Positions 1-6,988 of a stretch of 11,541 nt of DNA are shown piece by piece. This DNA is from Bdellovibrio sp. GTDB taxonomy: Bacteria > Bdellovibrionota > Bdellovibrionia > Bdellovibrionales > Bdellovibrionaceae. A program made the position numbers and the translations under genes. Within the stretch, counting starts at the first letter, position 1. The number at the start of each line of letters is the position of its first letter. Location: positions 1-11,541 of the forward strand of contig JAHRXB010000068.1 in assembly GCA_019104905.1 (NCBI GenBank), written 5' to 3'. The notes below the pieces were generated by a model that saw nothing but the letters and a program-made list of their open reading frames with translations, was not told the DNA's origin and searched no databases.

Positions 1-729
1 TTTCACCATCCATTTTCGAGAAGAGGCAATTTTCGAAATGCCCTCCGTGATGGGACCTGGGATTGTCTTAAGATCTTGTCCTGATTTATACCAGTGAGGA
101 TAATGGGCCATTCCGTCTTGATAGAACTTCACCCATTCCGAGATCTTAGCGTGGCCTAGCCATGTTTTAAAGGCGTGTGGATCGTCTTTGGTCCCTTCCT
201 CGGGGCGTCCCACAACCATTTCCGTTTCCATCACAAGTTTATGAGGGCAATTCGGAGTCTCTACACAGCGTTCATAAACACGGGTCTTTTCGGTCGCTAC
301 GTTTTGAATCACGAAGTACTTGGAGGATGGAAGAAGAATTTGTTTTTCACTGAGATAGTCTTTAGAGACAAAAAGCTCTGGCGCAACGTCCGATTTCACA
401 GCGGACTTAAGAAGTTTGATCTGCACCAAGGGTGTGGCTTCATTTAAAAGATCAAAGATTTCAACTTCATCGTTCATCGCAAGCTTGGCAACAACGTTAT
501 TTGCCGTGGTGGAGTTGCTGCTACGGAGATTCAGACTTTCCACCGCGATAAAATAGCGCTGACCGACTTTAAGTTGAGATTTTTCAACGGCCACTGCGGC
601 CGCAGCATCTTCACTGAATGAAGCGACATCTTCATTGATGAGAGCTTGCGCTGAACTCAGCATTGGTGACGTGGCAATCAACACGCTCAATACAGTAGCG
701 CACAGGCGGCGAGTGTGAAACTTTGTCAT
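1..729 (-). CDS. Exported SH3b-domain protein, possible L,D-transpeptidase (3' end outside window)
   Basis: The minus-strand frame is open from an ATG at 729 to the window edge, giving 243 residues without a stop. A GGAGG ribosome-binding site at 737-741 lies 7 nt ahead and fixes the start. Residues 1-29 form a Sec signal peptide (basic TRR, hydrophobic stretch, SSAQA cleavage site). Residues 62-130 read as a bacterial SH3b domain (SLNLRSS, then AKLAMNDEVEIF), a fold that often binds peptidoglycan. From about 138 the pattern KYFVIQNVATEKTRVYE, MVVGRPEEGT (172-181) and LGHAKISEW (192-200) looks like the start of a YkuD-type L,D-transpeptidase domain. The diagnostic His and SxGCxR motifs would lie beyond the window, so that part is inference. 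The gene diverges from the exported protein gene starting at 899. The open frame and signal peptide are certain; the enzymatic role is only likely. Confidence 0.85.
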   Translation of the reverse strand, partial: MTKFHTRRLCATVLSVLIATSPMLSSAQALINEDVASFSEDAAAAVAVEKSQLKVGQRYFIAVESLNLRSSNSTTANNVVAKLAMNDEVEIFDLLNEATPLVQIKLLKSAVKSDVAPELFVSKDYLSEKQILLPSSKYFVIQNVATEKTRVYERCVETPNCPHKLVMETEMVVGRPEEGTKDDPHAFKTWLGHAKISEWVKFYQDGMAHYPHWYKSGQDLKTIPGPITEGISKIASSRKWMVK

Positions 730-898
730 GGAACGTCCTCCATATATAAGACGAATTAAACCTTTGTCATAGACTCCGATCTTCAAAGCAAGAAGCGTGA
801 CAGAGATCACCCCTGCGGTATTTTTGATACAGGAATTTTCGCCGTCAAATTGTTATTCAACGGAGCCCAAAAGGGGCACTACACTACAAGGAGGTTTC
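730..898. other. Divergent intergenic region
   Basis: This 169-nt gap separates two outward-facing exported-protein genes and must hold both their promoters. I see the two ribosome-binding sites (737-741 on the minus strand and 888-894 on the plus strand). I see no pair of -35 and -10 hexamers good enough to call. A TTGATA at 824-829 could be a -35 for the rightward gene, but no acceptable -10 lies 16-18 nt downstream. Confidence 0.5.
888..894 (+). promoter_or_regulatory. Ribosome-binding site fixing the start at 899
   Basis: AAGGAGG is a full match to the anti-Shine-Dalgarno, 4 nt before ATG 899. No comparable site precedes the upstream in-frame ATG at 797, so the longer reading is rejected. 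Confidence 0.85.
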
Positions 899-2524
899 AT
901 GAAGAAGGTCCTGTTAATTATATTGGTTCTGCTCCCGTGCCTGTCCTCGGCGCAAAGTAGTTCTCGGTGGCGTATCACAAAGCCTCAATGGACGGAGCAA
1001 GATGAAATCAAATTCGGAGAGTTCATCGCAAATCTTGGACGGGCGGTCGAGCGACGCGAGTGTTTCCAAGTCGATACTTGTTTAAGAAGTTCCGCCAATC
1101 CCTATGCAGGAACAGATCCCGCGGGGCTTCGTCTCTTCGCGGATTGCGCGGATTTGCCCTATTTTTTGCGAGGATACTTCGCATGGAAAAATGGCCTACC
1201 CATGTCGGTTCAGAGTGATGTCAGTCCTCGCCAGGCAGGGGATAACAAAGACGTGCGCTATACAAAATTTGGTAACTACGTGACGGGTCGCTATGATGTG
1301 GTGGCCAGCCGCTGGGGAAGTCCCAATGCGCTGGAGATTCTTAATCAAACGATTGTGAATATGACTTGGTCCGCATCCTTTCGTTTGATGGGGCAAGAGG
1401 ATACGGGTCTTTACACCGACTTCTATCCTGTGAAGCTGGGTCGCGACAGTGTGCGCCCAGGTACGATCATTTATGATCCGAACGGACACGTTGCTGTGAT
1501 TTACAAAGTCACAGATGACGGAAGGATTTTCTATATTGATTCTCATCCCGACAACACTTTGACTTCGGGAATGTACACGCCAAAATTTGTGCGCAGCTTT
1601 CCTTATCAGGGATCGGGATTCAAGAACTTTCGCCCCCTCAGTCTTGTCGGCGGTAAGATGAATTCTGCAGGAGAATATATTGGGGGTAAGATTGTAGGCG
1701 CACGCAATTCGACTCTTCCTTTCTACAGCCTTGAGCAGTTTTATGGAAATCGTCCCGATCCAGGAGGGGATTGGCAGAAAGGGCAATTTGTTTTCCGCGG
1801 TGTTGTTTTCAATTATTACGAGTATGTGCGGATGGTGATGGCCAGCGGTGATCTGAAAATTGATCCTCTTCGCGATATGCGCCAAAATTTAGCCGATATT
1901 TGCATCAGCTTGAAAGATCGCGTGGTCGCAGTAAACTTGGCAAGAAAGTCGGGAGTTGATCAGAAGGATCATCCTGAACGGTTGCCTCAAAATATCTATG
2001 GCTCGGATGGGGAGTGGGAAGCGTACGCCTCGCCGTCTCGGGACGCTCGTTTAAAGGTTTCCTATATGGACTTACTTTCTCAGTCGCGACAGATGATTCA
2101 GCGTTATCGCGCCGGAGATCCCAGCATCATATACACAGGAGCGAATTTGGCGGCAGATCTGCTGGCAACTTATGAAAGAGAAACTCGCTCTTGCCAATTC
2201 ACATACACGAATTCCAGCGGTGGAACGGTGACTTTGAATTCAGACGATGCTCGTCGTCGTTTGTTTGATCTGAGTTTTGACCCTTATCATTGTGTTGAAC
2301 TTCGCTGGGGTGCAAGCTCCCCCCAAGAGTTGTCGTCCTGTCGTGATACACCCAATAAAAGGGAATGGTACAGTCGTGAAAGATGGCTGCGTTATCAGTG
2401 GGAGCGACGTTATGACGCCCGTATGGATTACTCGTTGGAGGAGTTAACAGGGCCCAAGCCCGGCGCTGGTATAGCGCAACCGCCGAACGTCGATATCGTT
2501 CGTTATCTTAATTCAGAAAAATAG
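899..2524 (+). CDS. Exported protein with a probable papain-like (NlpC/P60/CHAP-type) hydrolase region
   Basis: The protein has 541 residues. The ATG at 899 is preferred over an in-frame ATG at 797 because AAGGAGG at 888-894 sits 4 nt before it and a clean Sec signal peptide follows (MKKVLLIILVLLPCLSSAQ, cut near residue 19). I do not recognise a named family. Residues 80-101 carry FADCADLPYFLRGYFAWKNG with Cys83 at the head of a helix-like stretch. Residues 187-218 carry RPGTIIYDPNGHVAVIYKV and then FYIDSHPD, with His197 at the start of a beta strand. That Cys, then Pro-Gly, then Gly-His layout is typical of NlpC/P60 and CHAP amidases and peptidases, which often cut peptidoglycan. The rest (about 250-541) is rich in charged and aromatic residues and has no motif I recognise. 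It stands alone between a divergent gene and a hairpin terminator. The exported status is sound; the hydrolase role is inferred from motif spacing only. Confidence 0.88.
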   Translation: MKKVLLIILVLLPCLSSAQSSSRWRITKPQWTEQDEIKFGEFIANLGRAVERRECFQVDTCLRSSANPYAGTDPAGLRLFADCADLPYFLRGYFAWKNGLPMSVQSDVSPRQAGDNKDVRYTKFGNYVTGRYDVVASRWGSPNALEILNQTIVNMTWSASFRLMGQEDTGLYTDFYPVKLGRDSVRPGTIIYDPNGHVAVIYKVTDDGRIFYIDSHPDNTLTSGMYTPKFVRSFPYQGSGFKNFRPLSLVGGKMNSAGEYIGGKIVGARNSTLPFYSLEQFYGNRPDPGGDWQKGQFVFRGVVFNYYEYVRMVMASGDLKIDPLRDMRQNLADICISLKDRVVAVNLARKSGVDQKDHPERLPQNIYGSDGEWEAYASPSRDARLKVSYMDLLSQSRQMIQRYRAGDPSIIYTGANLAADLLATYERETRSCQFTYTNSSGGTVTLNSDDARRRLFDLSFDPYHCVELRWGASSPQELSSCRDTPNKREWYSRERWLRYQWERRYDARMDYSLEELTGPKPGAGIAQPPNVDIVRYLNSEK

Positions 2525-2540
2525 AATTTCCTTAATACGA

Positions 2541-2565
2541 GGGCTGTCTCATTTTGAGACAGCCC
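2541..2565. terminator. Perfect 11-bp hairpin, likely transcription terminator
   Basis: GGGCTGTCTCA at 2541-2551 pairs perfectly with TGAGACAGCCC at 2555-2565 around a TTT loop. It starts 16 nt after the stop codon at 2524, where an intrinsic terminator is expected. The T-run (ATTTTT, about 2572-2577) is 7 nt beyond the stem rather than immediately after it, so termination may be imperfect. Confidence 0.7.
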
Positions 2566-2584
2566 CGTGCCATTTTTAGGTCTC

Positions 2585-2614
2585 TGTCAAAAGATTGATC
2601 TTTCAAGTGTCAAA
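2585..2614 (+). repeat. Short direct repeat TGTCAAA upstream of the L,D-transpeptidase operon
   Basis: TGTCAAA occurs at 2585-2591 and again at 2608-2614, 23 nt start to start (about two helical turns). It lies in the leader between the hairpin at 2541-2565 and the start at 2672. A 5-bp inverted repeat TTACT/AGTAA follows at 2639-2652. This is consistent with a protein-binding site, but such short repeats also occur by chance. Confidence 0.25.
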
Positions 2615-2671
2615 CAAGCCTCATCCCAAGGTGGCATCTTACTTGATAGTAAAGGTGTTGGAGAGGTTTAT

Positions 2672-4357
2672 ATGATGTTTAAGAGTTGGTTCGGGAAGTC
2701 GTTCATTTTGGGTATGAGCCTTACTTTAATGGCTCCCAGCTTTTCGCATGCTTATGGCGAGGCTTCTGTTATTCAAAGCTATATCGGTCGCCAAACCCTG
2801 GTGCCATTAATGAAACCCTCTTGGGGGAACTTCATCCTTCATACTGAGACATTAAATAAGCTATATTCTTTGCGTGGTTACCAAGCGATTTGGGTCGACA
2901 GCAATGGTCTGCCAAATTCGATGGCTCAGGCGCTGAAGAATACTTTGTTGGCGGCGGACCGCCATGGTCTTAATCCCGCAGACTATTGGGATGCGGATGT
3001 TGAGAATCTCTTTAAAGCAACTCAGAATAATCAGAAGAACTGGATTACTTTTGAATTGGCGGCCAGTGAGGCGCTGATTCGTTATGTAAGTCATATGTCG
3101 ACGGGACGCTTCGATCCCGAGCAGGTTGATACAGATATTAAATTCAAAAAGAAGGACTTCAATGAATACAGCGAATTGAGCGCGAGTCTGATGAACGCTC
3201 CTCAGTCCTTGATGGCGTCATTGGATTCCTTCGCGCCCACTCATCCTCGCTATAAAGATCTCATGGATCTTTTGGTGCAGCTGAAGACTCTCAAGAATCA
3301 AGGCGGCTGGCCTACGATTAATTCTCCGGGTTTTGCTCTTAAACGAGGAGTGACGGATCCTTCAGTCGGTCAATTGCGCACACGTTTGAATCAGTTGGGT
3401 TATCGCATTTCCAACAATGGTGGAAATACCTTTGATCAAGAATTTGAAGATGTTCTTAAGCAGTACCAGGCCTTGAATGGTTTGACAGCGGATGGCGTGA
3501 TCGGAACGCGTTCTGAAGTTCTTCGCGCATTGAATTTTACGGTCAATCAGCGATTGGCTCAAGTTGAAGTGACCATGGAGAAACTGCGTTGGCTTCCGAA
3601 GAACATCGAACCGCGCCATATCTTTGTGAATCTTGCGACGACAGAGTTCCGTCTTTTTGACGAGGGTGGAAAGGCGTTTCACTTTAAAACCGTCAACGGT
3701 CAGCCCTTCCGCAGAACACCTTCTATGCGAGACTCACTGACTTATGTGAACCTGAACCCTTACTGGACGGTGCCACGCAGTATTGCCATCAAGGACAAGT
3801 TGCCGATGTTGAAGGCGGATCCTCGTTATTTGGAAAAACACAACATGCGTTTGATCGATGAAGGCACGGATCAAGTGGTGGATCCTTCCAGCATTGATTG
3901 GAAGAATATGACGGCAAGAAATTTCACATATTATATCCGTCAATTGCCCGGTCCTGACAATGCTTTGGGAGTTGTGAAGTTCCCTTTGCAAAATCCTTGG
4001 GCGATTTACATGCATGACACCAATGAGAAAGAGCTTTTCGGCGAAAGCAAACGTCATCGCAGTTCGGGATGTGTTCGTTTGGAGCAACCTCTGGATCTTG
4101 CGGCGTACTTGTTGCGCGATCAGCCGGGTTGGAGTTTGGCTGATATCAAGTCTTACGTGCCTTTGTATGACAACAGAATTCCTGGAGAGCTTGATAAGAA
4201 GGTCATCTTGAAAAAGGCGATGCCGGTTTACTTCCTCTACCTGACGGTTGAAAAAGGCGAGGACGGTTCGATGCGTTTTATTGATGATGTGTATGGACAG
4301 GACATGCGTTTGAGTAAAGCTTTGCAAAACAAGAAAAACTCGGGCGAGTTGTTCTAA
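2672..4357 (+). CDS. Murein L,D-transpeptidase, YcbB/LdtD-like
   Basis: The 561-residue exported enzyme is predicted to make 3-3 cross-links, or attach other groups, in peptidoglycan via a catalytic cysteine. The start at 2672 follows GGAGAGG at 2660-2666 and opens a signal peptide (MMFKSWFGKSFILGMSLTL, cut after SHA at 27). A second ATG directly after it (2675) is equally possible. Residues 40-215 match the helical scaffold of YcbB-type enzymes (LYSLRGYQAIWVD, RHGLNPADYW). Residues 230-287 are a peptidoglycan-binding domain (VGQLRTRLNQLGY, FKQYQ-type helix, NGLTADGVIGTRS). Residues 315-490 are the YkuD domain, with NPYWTVP at 362-368, IYMHDT with His448, and HRSSGCVRLE with Cys467 and Arg469. 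All catalytic landmarks are present. The length is near the roughly 600 residues of E. coli LdtD. It is the first gene of a unit with the next two exported proteins. In bdellovibrios, many such enzymes remodel prey and self wall. Confidence 0.95.
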   Translation: MMFKSWFGKSFILGMSLTLMAPSFSHAYGEASVIQSYIGRQTLVPLMKPSWGNFILHTETLNKLYSLRGYQAIWVDSNGLPNSMAQALKNTLLAADRHGLNPADYWDADVENLFKATQNNQKNWITFELAASEALIRYVSHMSTGRFDPEQVDTDIKFKKKDFNEYSELSASLMNAPQSLMASLDSFAPTHPRYKDLMDLLVQLKTLKNQGGWPTINSPGFALKRGVTDPSVGQLRTRLNQLGYRISNNGGNTFDQEFEDVLKQYQALNGLTADGVIGTRSEVLRALNFTVNQRLAQVEVTMEKLRWLPKNIEPRHIFVNLATTEFRLFDEGGKAFHFKTVNGQPFRRTPSMRDSLTYVNLNPYWTVPRSIAIKDKLPMLKADPRYLEKHNMRLIDEGTDQVVDPSSIDWKNMTARNFTYYIRQLPGPDNALGVVKFPLQNPWAIYMHDTNEKELFGESKRHRSSGCVRLEQPLDLAAYLLRDQPGWSLADIKSYVPLYDNRIPGELDKKVILKKAMPVYFLYLTVEKGEDGSMRFIDDVYGQDMRLSKALQNKKNSGELF

Positions 4358-4368
4358 AGGAGAGAGCG

Positions 4369-5340
4369 ATGAAAAAGTGGTGGATCACAGTATCAGCATT
4401 GTTGTTCGCAGGTCTTGCTCAAGCTCAGTCCATGGGCTCCTTGCAGGTGAATGGCCAGGCCGGGAAATTTCAGATCTTTCAAAAGGTCAAAGCGGTCCGC
4501 TGTGCAATCGGTCAGCGGGGAGTTTGTGATGCTCCGGTATTTTTTGATTTGAATAAGGCTCAGGCGGTGCCCGCGGGATCCTATATTGTCGGTTTTGAAA
4601 ACTCGATCCATCCTGAGATTGTGACCGTGGATGCTGGGAAAAATGTGAATTTGTATTTAGAACGAGTGAACGTGCCCTCTCAGGTGCGGGGACAAAGAGT
4701 TCGAGTTTATCGCGACTTCTCCTCTTTGGTTGAACAAAAGAAAATGTATATGACAATGTTTATGATGAACCGTCACTTTTTCCGTCTTGAAAAAGAGAAC
4801 TTTGGCGATCTCTATTTGACGGGCTCTTGGGAGCGTGACTTTGTTCAGCGGTTTACTTATGAGACTTGCCCCAAGATTGAATCGTACGGAAATATCTCCG
4901 CCAGTGCGGCAGCGGTTTGTAAGGCCTGGAATACGGCCAAAGACCCCATGGGCTTGCGCGAACTTTTTGATTTCGCAAATGATGGAACTTTTCAGGAAAT
5001 GTGGGTGACGTTCCCAGGAGATACCTTTGCGTCGAAGCATCCTCGGTATCTGGTTTCTTCGCCAATGTCGGATCAGGATTTTGTCTCTGTTTTTCCAGGC
5101 GTCTATAAGGTCCAGGCCGAAGGTAAAAACATGCCGGCGGTTTCAGTCAAGGCCGGGAATGTGTCCCAGAATGACCGGACTTTTGGAATTTCATTGAACG
5201 CGGTGAGGTCTTTCATTAGCCTAGGGAGTGGAGACTGTTCTCAGGCGCGTACATGGAAAACGGAGTCTCGGGCTTATTGCACGAGTGACCAGGCAGAAGG
5301 TTGTGACCGCTCTCAGGCGGAAAGTTGCGAGCCGATGTAA
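4369..5340 (+). CDS. Exported cysteine-rich protein of unknown function
   Basis: The protein has 323 residues. ATG 4369 lies 6 nt after AAAGGAG (4356-4362, overlapping the stop of the L,D-transpeptidase gene). The signal peptide is clear: MKKWWITVSALLFAGLAQAQ, cut after AQA. I do not recognise the family. Two segments resemble each other and small PEGA-like beta domains: residues 67-100 (VPAGSYIVGFENS, then VTVDAGKNVNLYLERV) and 240-275 (SVFPGVYKVQAEG, then VSVKAGN). The middle (105-215) is richer in helix-forming and aromatic residues. There are eight cysteines in the mature part (45, 53, 167, 184, 290, 304, 312, 320). The even number suggests disulfides in the periplasm or outside the cell. 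The last 20 residues hold a small internal repeat (DQAEGC and SQAESC). The 11-nt gap implies co-transcription with the L,D-transpeptidase, hence a possible wall-related or partner role (inference). Confidence 0.88.
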   Translation: MKKWWITVSALLFAGLAQAQSMGSLQVNGQAGKFQIFQKVKAVRCAIGQRGVCDAPVFFDLNKAQAVPAGSYIVGFENSIHPEIVTVDAGKNVNLYLERVNVPSQVRGQRVRVYRDFSSLVEQKKMYMTMFMMNRHFFRLEKENFGDLYLTGSWERDFVQRFTYETCPKIESYGNISASAAAVCKAWNTAKDPMGLRELFDFANDGTFQEMWVTFPGDTFASKHPRYLVSSPMSDQDFVSVFPGVYKVQAEGKNMPAVSVKAGNVSQNDRTFGISLNAVRSFISLGSGDCSQARTWKTESRAYCTSDQAEGCDRSQAESCEPM

Positions 5341-5353
5341 CGGTAAAGGAATA

Positions 5354-5944
5354 ATGCGAAATATCGTTGTCAGTTTTATACTAATTCTTGGGCCCCATTT
5401 TTTGTGGGCTCAAGGTGTCAAACCAGTTTCTGTTTCCTATGAAAATGTTGTGCGTTGTTTCCCGGAGCTTCAAGATGAGAAGCTTTCCTTCAAGGTTGAT
5501 CTCAACCGTCTTAAAGAAATTATTGATGAAAAGTTTGTGACATCTCAGTCGCAGTTGCGTCAAAGAAAGATCCATTATCTGGATGTGGATAAGCAACCCA
5601 CCAACTTGATTTTACGGACCCAGTTTGAGGGGGCTCGTAAGATGGAGACCGTCTTGAGTCTACAGCAGATCGATGAAAAGGGCGTCGTGACGGATATCAA
5701 ATTGACTGGGAATCAGCGCATCAATCCTAAGCAAGACACGATCAATAATTTCTTGCTCAATGGGACGATCAAATCAGACGAATACTCCTATAATGACACG
5801 AAGCTTAATGATGTTGTCTCGACCTATCGCCGGAACTTCAAGGACGTTGAGGAGATTGAGTTGGTTGATAAGCCCAATAAACGCTCGATTCTCTGCGAAA
5901 AGAAGAGTGATCTCGGCATTATATGCACTTGTACTAAAAAATAA
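5354..5944 (+). CDS. Small exported protein of unknown function
   Basis: The protein has 196 residues. The start at 5354 is chosen because it opens a signal peptide (MRNIVVSFILILGPHFLWAQ, cut near residue 20) and follows AAAGGA at 5345-5350. The spacing of 3 nt is short. A longer in-frame reading from 5228 would overlap the previous gene by 113 nt and bury the signal peptide, so it is rejected. No known domain is visible. The mature part looks mostly beta-strand in the middle (LILRTQFEG, ETVLSLQQIDEKGVV, DIKLTGN). It has four cysteines, Cys35 near the N-terminus and Cys181, 191 and 193 at the very end, which could pair. It lies 13 nt after the preceding gene and is the last of the three-gene unit headed by the L,D-transpeptidase. 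No clear terminator follows it. Confidence 0.85.
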   Translation: MRNIVVSFILILGPHFLWAQGVKPVSVSYENVVRCFPELQDEKLSFKVDLNRLKEIIDEKFVTSQSQLRQRKIHYLDVDKQPTNLILRTQFEGARKMETVLSLQQIDEKGVVTDIKLTGNQRINPKQDTINNFLLNGTIKSDEYSYNDTKLNDVVSTYRRNFKDVEEIELVDKPNKRSILCEKKSDLGIICTCTKK

Positions 5945-5949
5945 ATCTG

Positions 5950-5977
5950 TTGAATATCGACTTATTAGGGATATACT
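5950..5977 (+). promoter_or_regulatory. Candidate sigma-70 promoter for the zapA operon
   Basis: TTGAAT at 5950-5955 (4 of 6 to the -35 consensus) and TATACT at 5972-5977 (5 of 6 to the -10) are separated by 16 nt. Transcription would start near 5984, about 100 nt before the zapA start. It is the best hexamer pair I see in this AT-rich gap. Confidence 0.5.
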
Positions 5978-5991
5978 TTTAGCAGTGTTGA

Positions 5992-6048
5992 TCTAGGTTT
6001 TTTCTAGAGTTTTAAAAGGTTTAGGCAATTATGCCTAGCAATTGAATT
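5992..6048. other. Inverted repeats in the zapA leader
   Basis: The predicted leader holds TCTAG/CTAGA (5992-5996 with 6004-6008, T-rich loop), TAGGCA/TGCCTA (6022-6027 with 6032-6037, loop ATTA) and CAATT/AATTG (about 6039-6048). All are short and AT-rich. They could be operator sites or weak RNA hairpins. None matches a riboswitch I recognise. Confidence 0.3.
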
Positions 6049-6082
6049 GGCAATATGATTCTGCAGCTGTTGAGGTGTGCTA

Positions 6083-6394
6083 GTGACATCTGATAAAAAA
6101 ACCTACAATTTCCTAATTGCGGGTGTCCCTTACAAATTAAAAACCTCTCATGACGATGCGACTGTTCAGGAGCTCGTTGAATTTGTAAACAACAAGATGA
6201 ATCAAGCCATGTCTTTAACCAAAAACGGTTCTTTCCAAAATGCAGCGGTTTTAACTGCGATGAATTTGGCTGAAGAACTGATCCTTTTGAAAAGAAAAGC
6301 GCATCGCGAGCTGGAAAAGCTTGAAGAAAAGGCGTTGCAGCTTTCTATGGATCTAGAAAATTCCAAGAACAACCCAAAGGTTTTGAACAACTAA
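6083..6394 (+). CDS. zapA: Cell division protein ZapA
   Basis: ZapA is a small cytosolic protein that binds FtsZ and bundles its filaments in the Z-ring. I choose the GTG at 6083 (103 residues) over the GTG at 6077, because GAGG at 6072-6075 is 7 nt from the former and only 1 nt from the latter. The N-terminal beta part reads YNFLIAGVPYKLKT. It is followed by the family pattern VQELVEFVNNKMNQA and NAAVLTAMNLAEELILLKRK, then a charged coiled-coil tail (to about residue 95) that would form the dimer stalk. Length is normal for the family. It heads a tight operon with 5-formyl-THF cyclo-ligase, rny and tyrS; linkage of zapA and the cyclo-ligase gene is also seen in many other proteobacteria. A candidate promoter lies about 110 nt upstream. 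Confidence 0.92.
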   Translation: MTSDKKTYNFLIAGVPYKLKTSHDDATVQELVEFVNNKMNQAMSLTKNGSFQNAAVLTAMNLAEELILLKRKAHRELEKLEEKALQLSMDLENSKNNPKVLNN

Positions 6395-6419
6395 CTTGGT
6401 TTGATCTCTTGGAGTGTCC

Positions 6420-6983
6420 ATGTCTGTTTCTTGGAGCTCTAAAAAGGAATGTCGTTCCTTCTTTAAATCTCTTTGCGCTCAAGAGTTCGCGCAAGGTCTT
6501 GTTCAAAATCAGCAGCAGCTTAATCTCCATTTGCGTGATTTTTTAAAAACGCAAACGGGACTCTGGGGAGCCTACAGGGCTTTGCCTGAGGAAGCTCAGG
6601 TCGAAGAGGTCTTTCAGATCTCTCATTTGACCTGGACCTTCCCCAAAATGAGGGAAGGACACTTGGAGTTCTTTGAAGCACATAAATTTGTGCTAGGACC
6701 TTACGGAGTCTGGGAGCCATCCCCGGATTCTCCGCAAAGAGATCTCCAGGCCATTCACGGGCTGCTGATACCCGGTTTAGTTTTTAATAAGAATGGCAGT
6801 CGCCTGGGGAAGGGCAAAGGGTTTTATGATAAAACGCTTTCTTCCTACCAGGGGGTGAAAGTGGGGATCTGTTTTGATTTTCAAATCAGTCCCAACCCAC
6901 TACCTACCGAGGCCCATGATGTGACAATGGATTTTCTTGTCACCGAATCGGGTCTTGTCGATTGCAGTAAGCATCAGGAGTAA
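6420..6983 (+). CDS. 5-formyltetrahydrofolate cyclo-ligase
   Basis: This enzyme uses ATP to convert 5-formyl-THF to 5,10-methenyl-THF in one-carbon metabolism. The product has 187 residues, normal for the family. The start is ATG 6420 behind GGAG at 6411-6414 (5 nt spacing); an in-frame GTG at 6414 overlaps that ribosome-binding site and is unlikely. The diagnostic motif is present at 116-140: LIPGLVFNKNGSRLGKGKGF, then YDKTL, where the RLGKGKG loop binds phosphate. PTEAHDVTMDFLVTE at 162-176 matches the usual C-terminal motif. The N-terminal SSKKECR stretch (6-12) provides the expected lysine and arginine. The middle (40-80) is not strongly conserved. The gene begins 25 nt after zapA and ends 5 nt before rny. 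The usual symbols are fau or ygfA. There is no room for a 6S RNA gene between zapA and this gene, unlike in gammaproteobacteria. Confidence 0.93.
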   Translation: MSVSWSSKKECRSFFKSLCAQEFAQGLVQNQQQLNLHLRDFLKTQTGLWGAYRALPEEAQVEEVFQISHLTWTFPKMREGHLEFFEAHKFVLGPYGVWEPSPDSPQRDLQAIHGLLIPGLVFNKNGSRLGKGKGFYDKTLSSYQGVKVGICFDFQISPNPLPTEAHDVTMDFLVTESGLVDCSKHQE

Positions 6984-6988
6984 GAATC

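Noticed and set aside
175..447. A plus-strand open frame of 90 codons
   Set aside because: It is the reverse shadow of the leftward exported-protein gene, whose frame is open from 729 to the edge with a ribosome-binding site and signal peptide.
797..898. N-terminal extension of the gene starting at 899
   Set aside because: The extension would place a textbook signal peptide 34 residues inside the protein, and the strong Shine-Dalgarno serves only ATG 899.
1196..1885. A 229-codon minus-strand open frame inside the gene at 899-2524
   Set aside because: It has no plausible domain or signal and is rich in His, Ile and Arg as expected for an antisense shadow; the plus-strand gene explains the region.
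3734..4327. A 197-codon minus-strand open frame opposite the L,D-transpeptidase
   Set aside because: It is antisense to the conserved YkuD catalytic domain, with no recognisable motif and no separate ribosome-binding site worth noting.
5945..6082. Possible 6S RNA or riboswitch upstream of zapA
   Set aside because: Only short AT-rich inverted repeats are present; there is no long paired rod with a central bubble and no known aptamer pattern.
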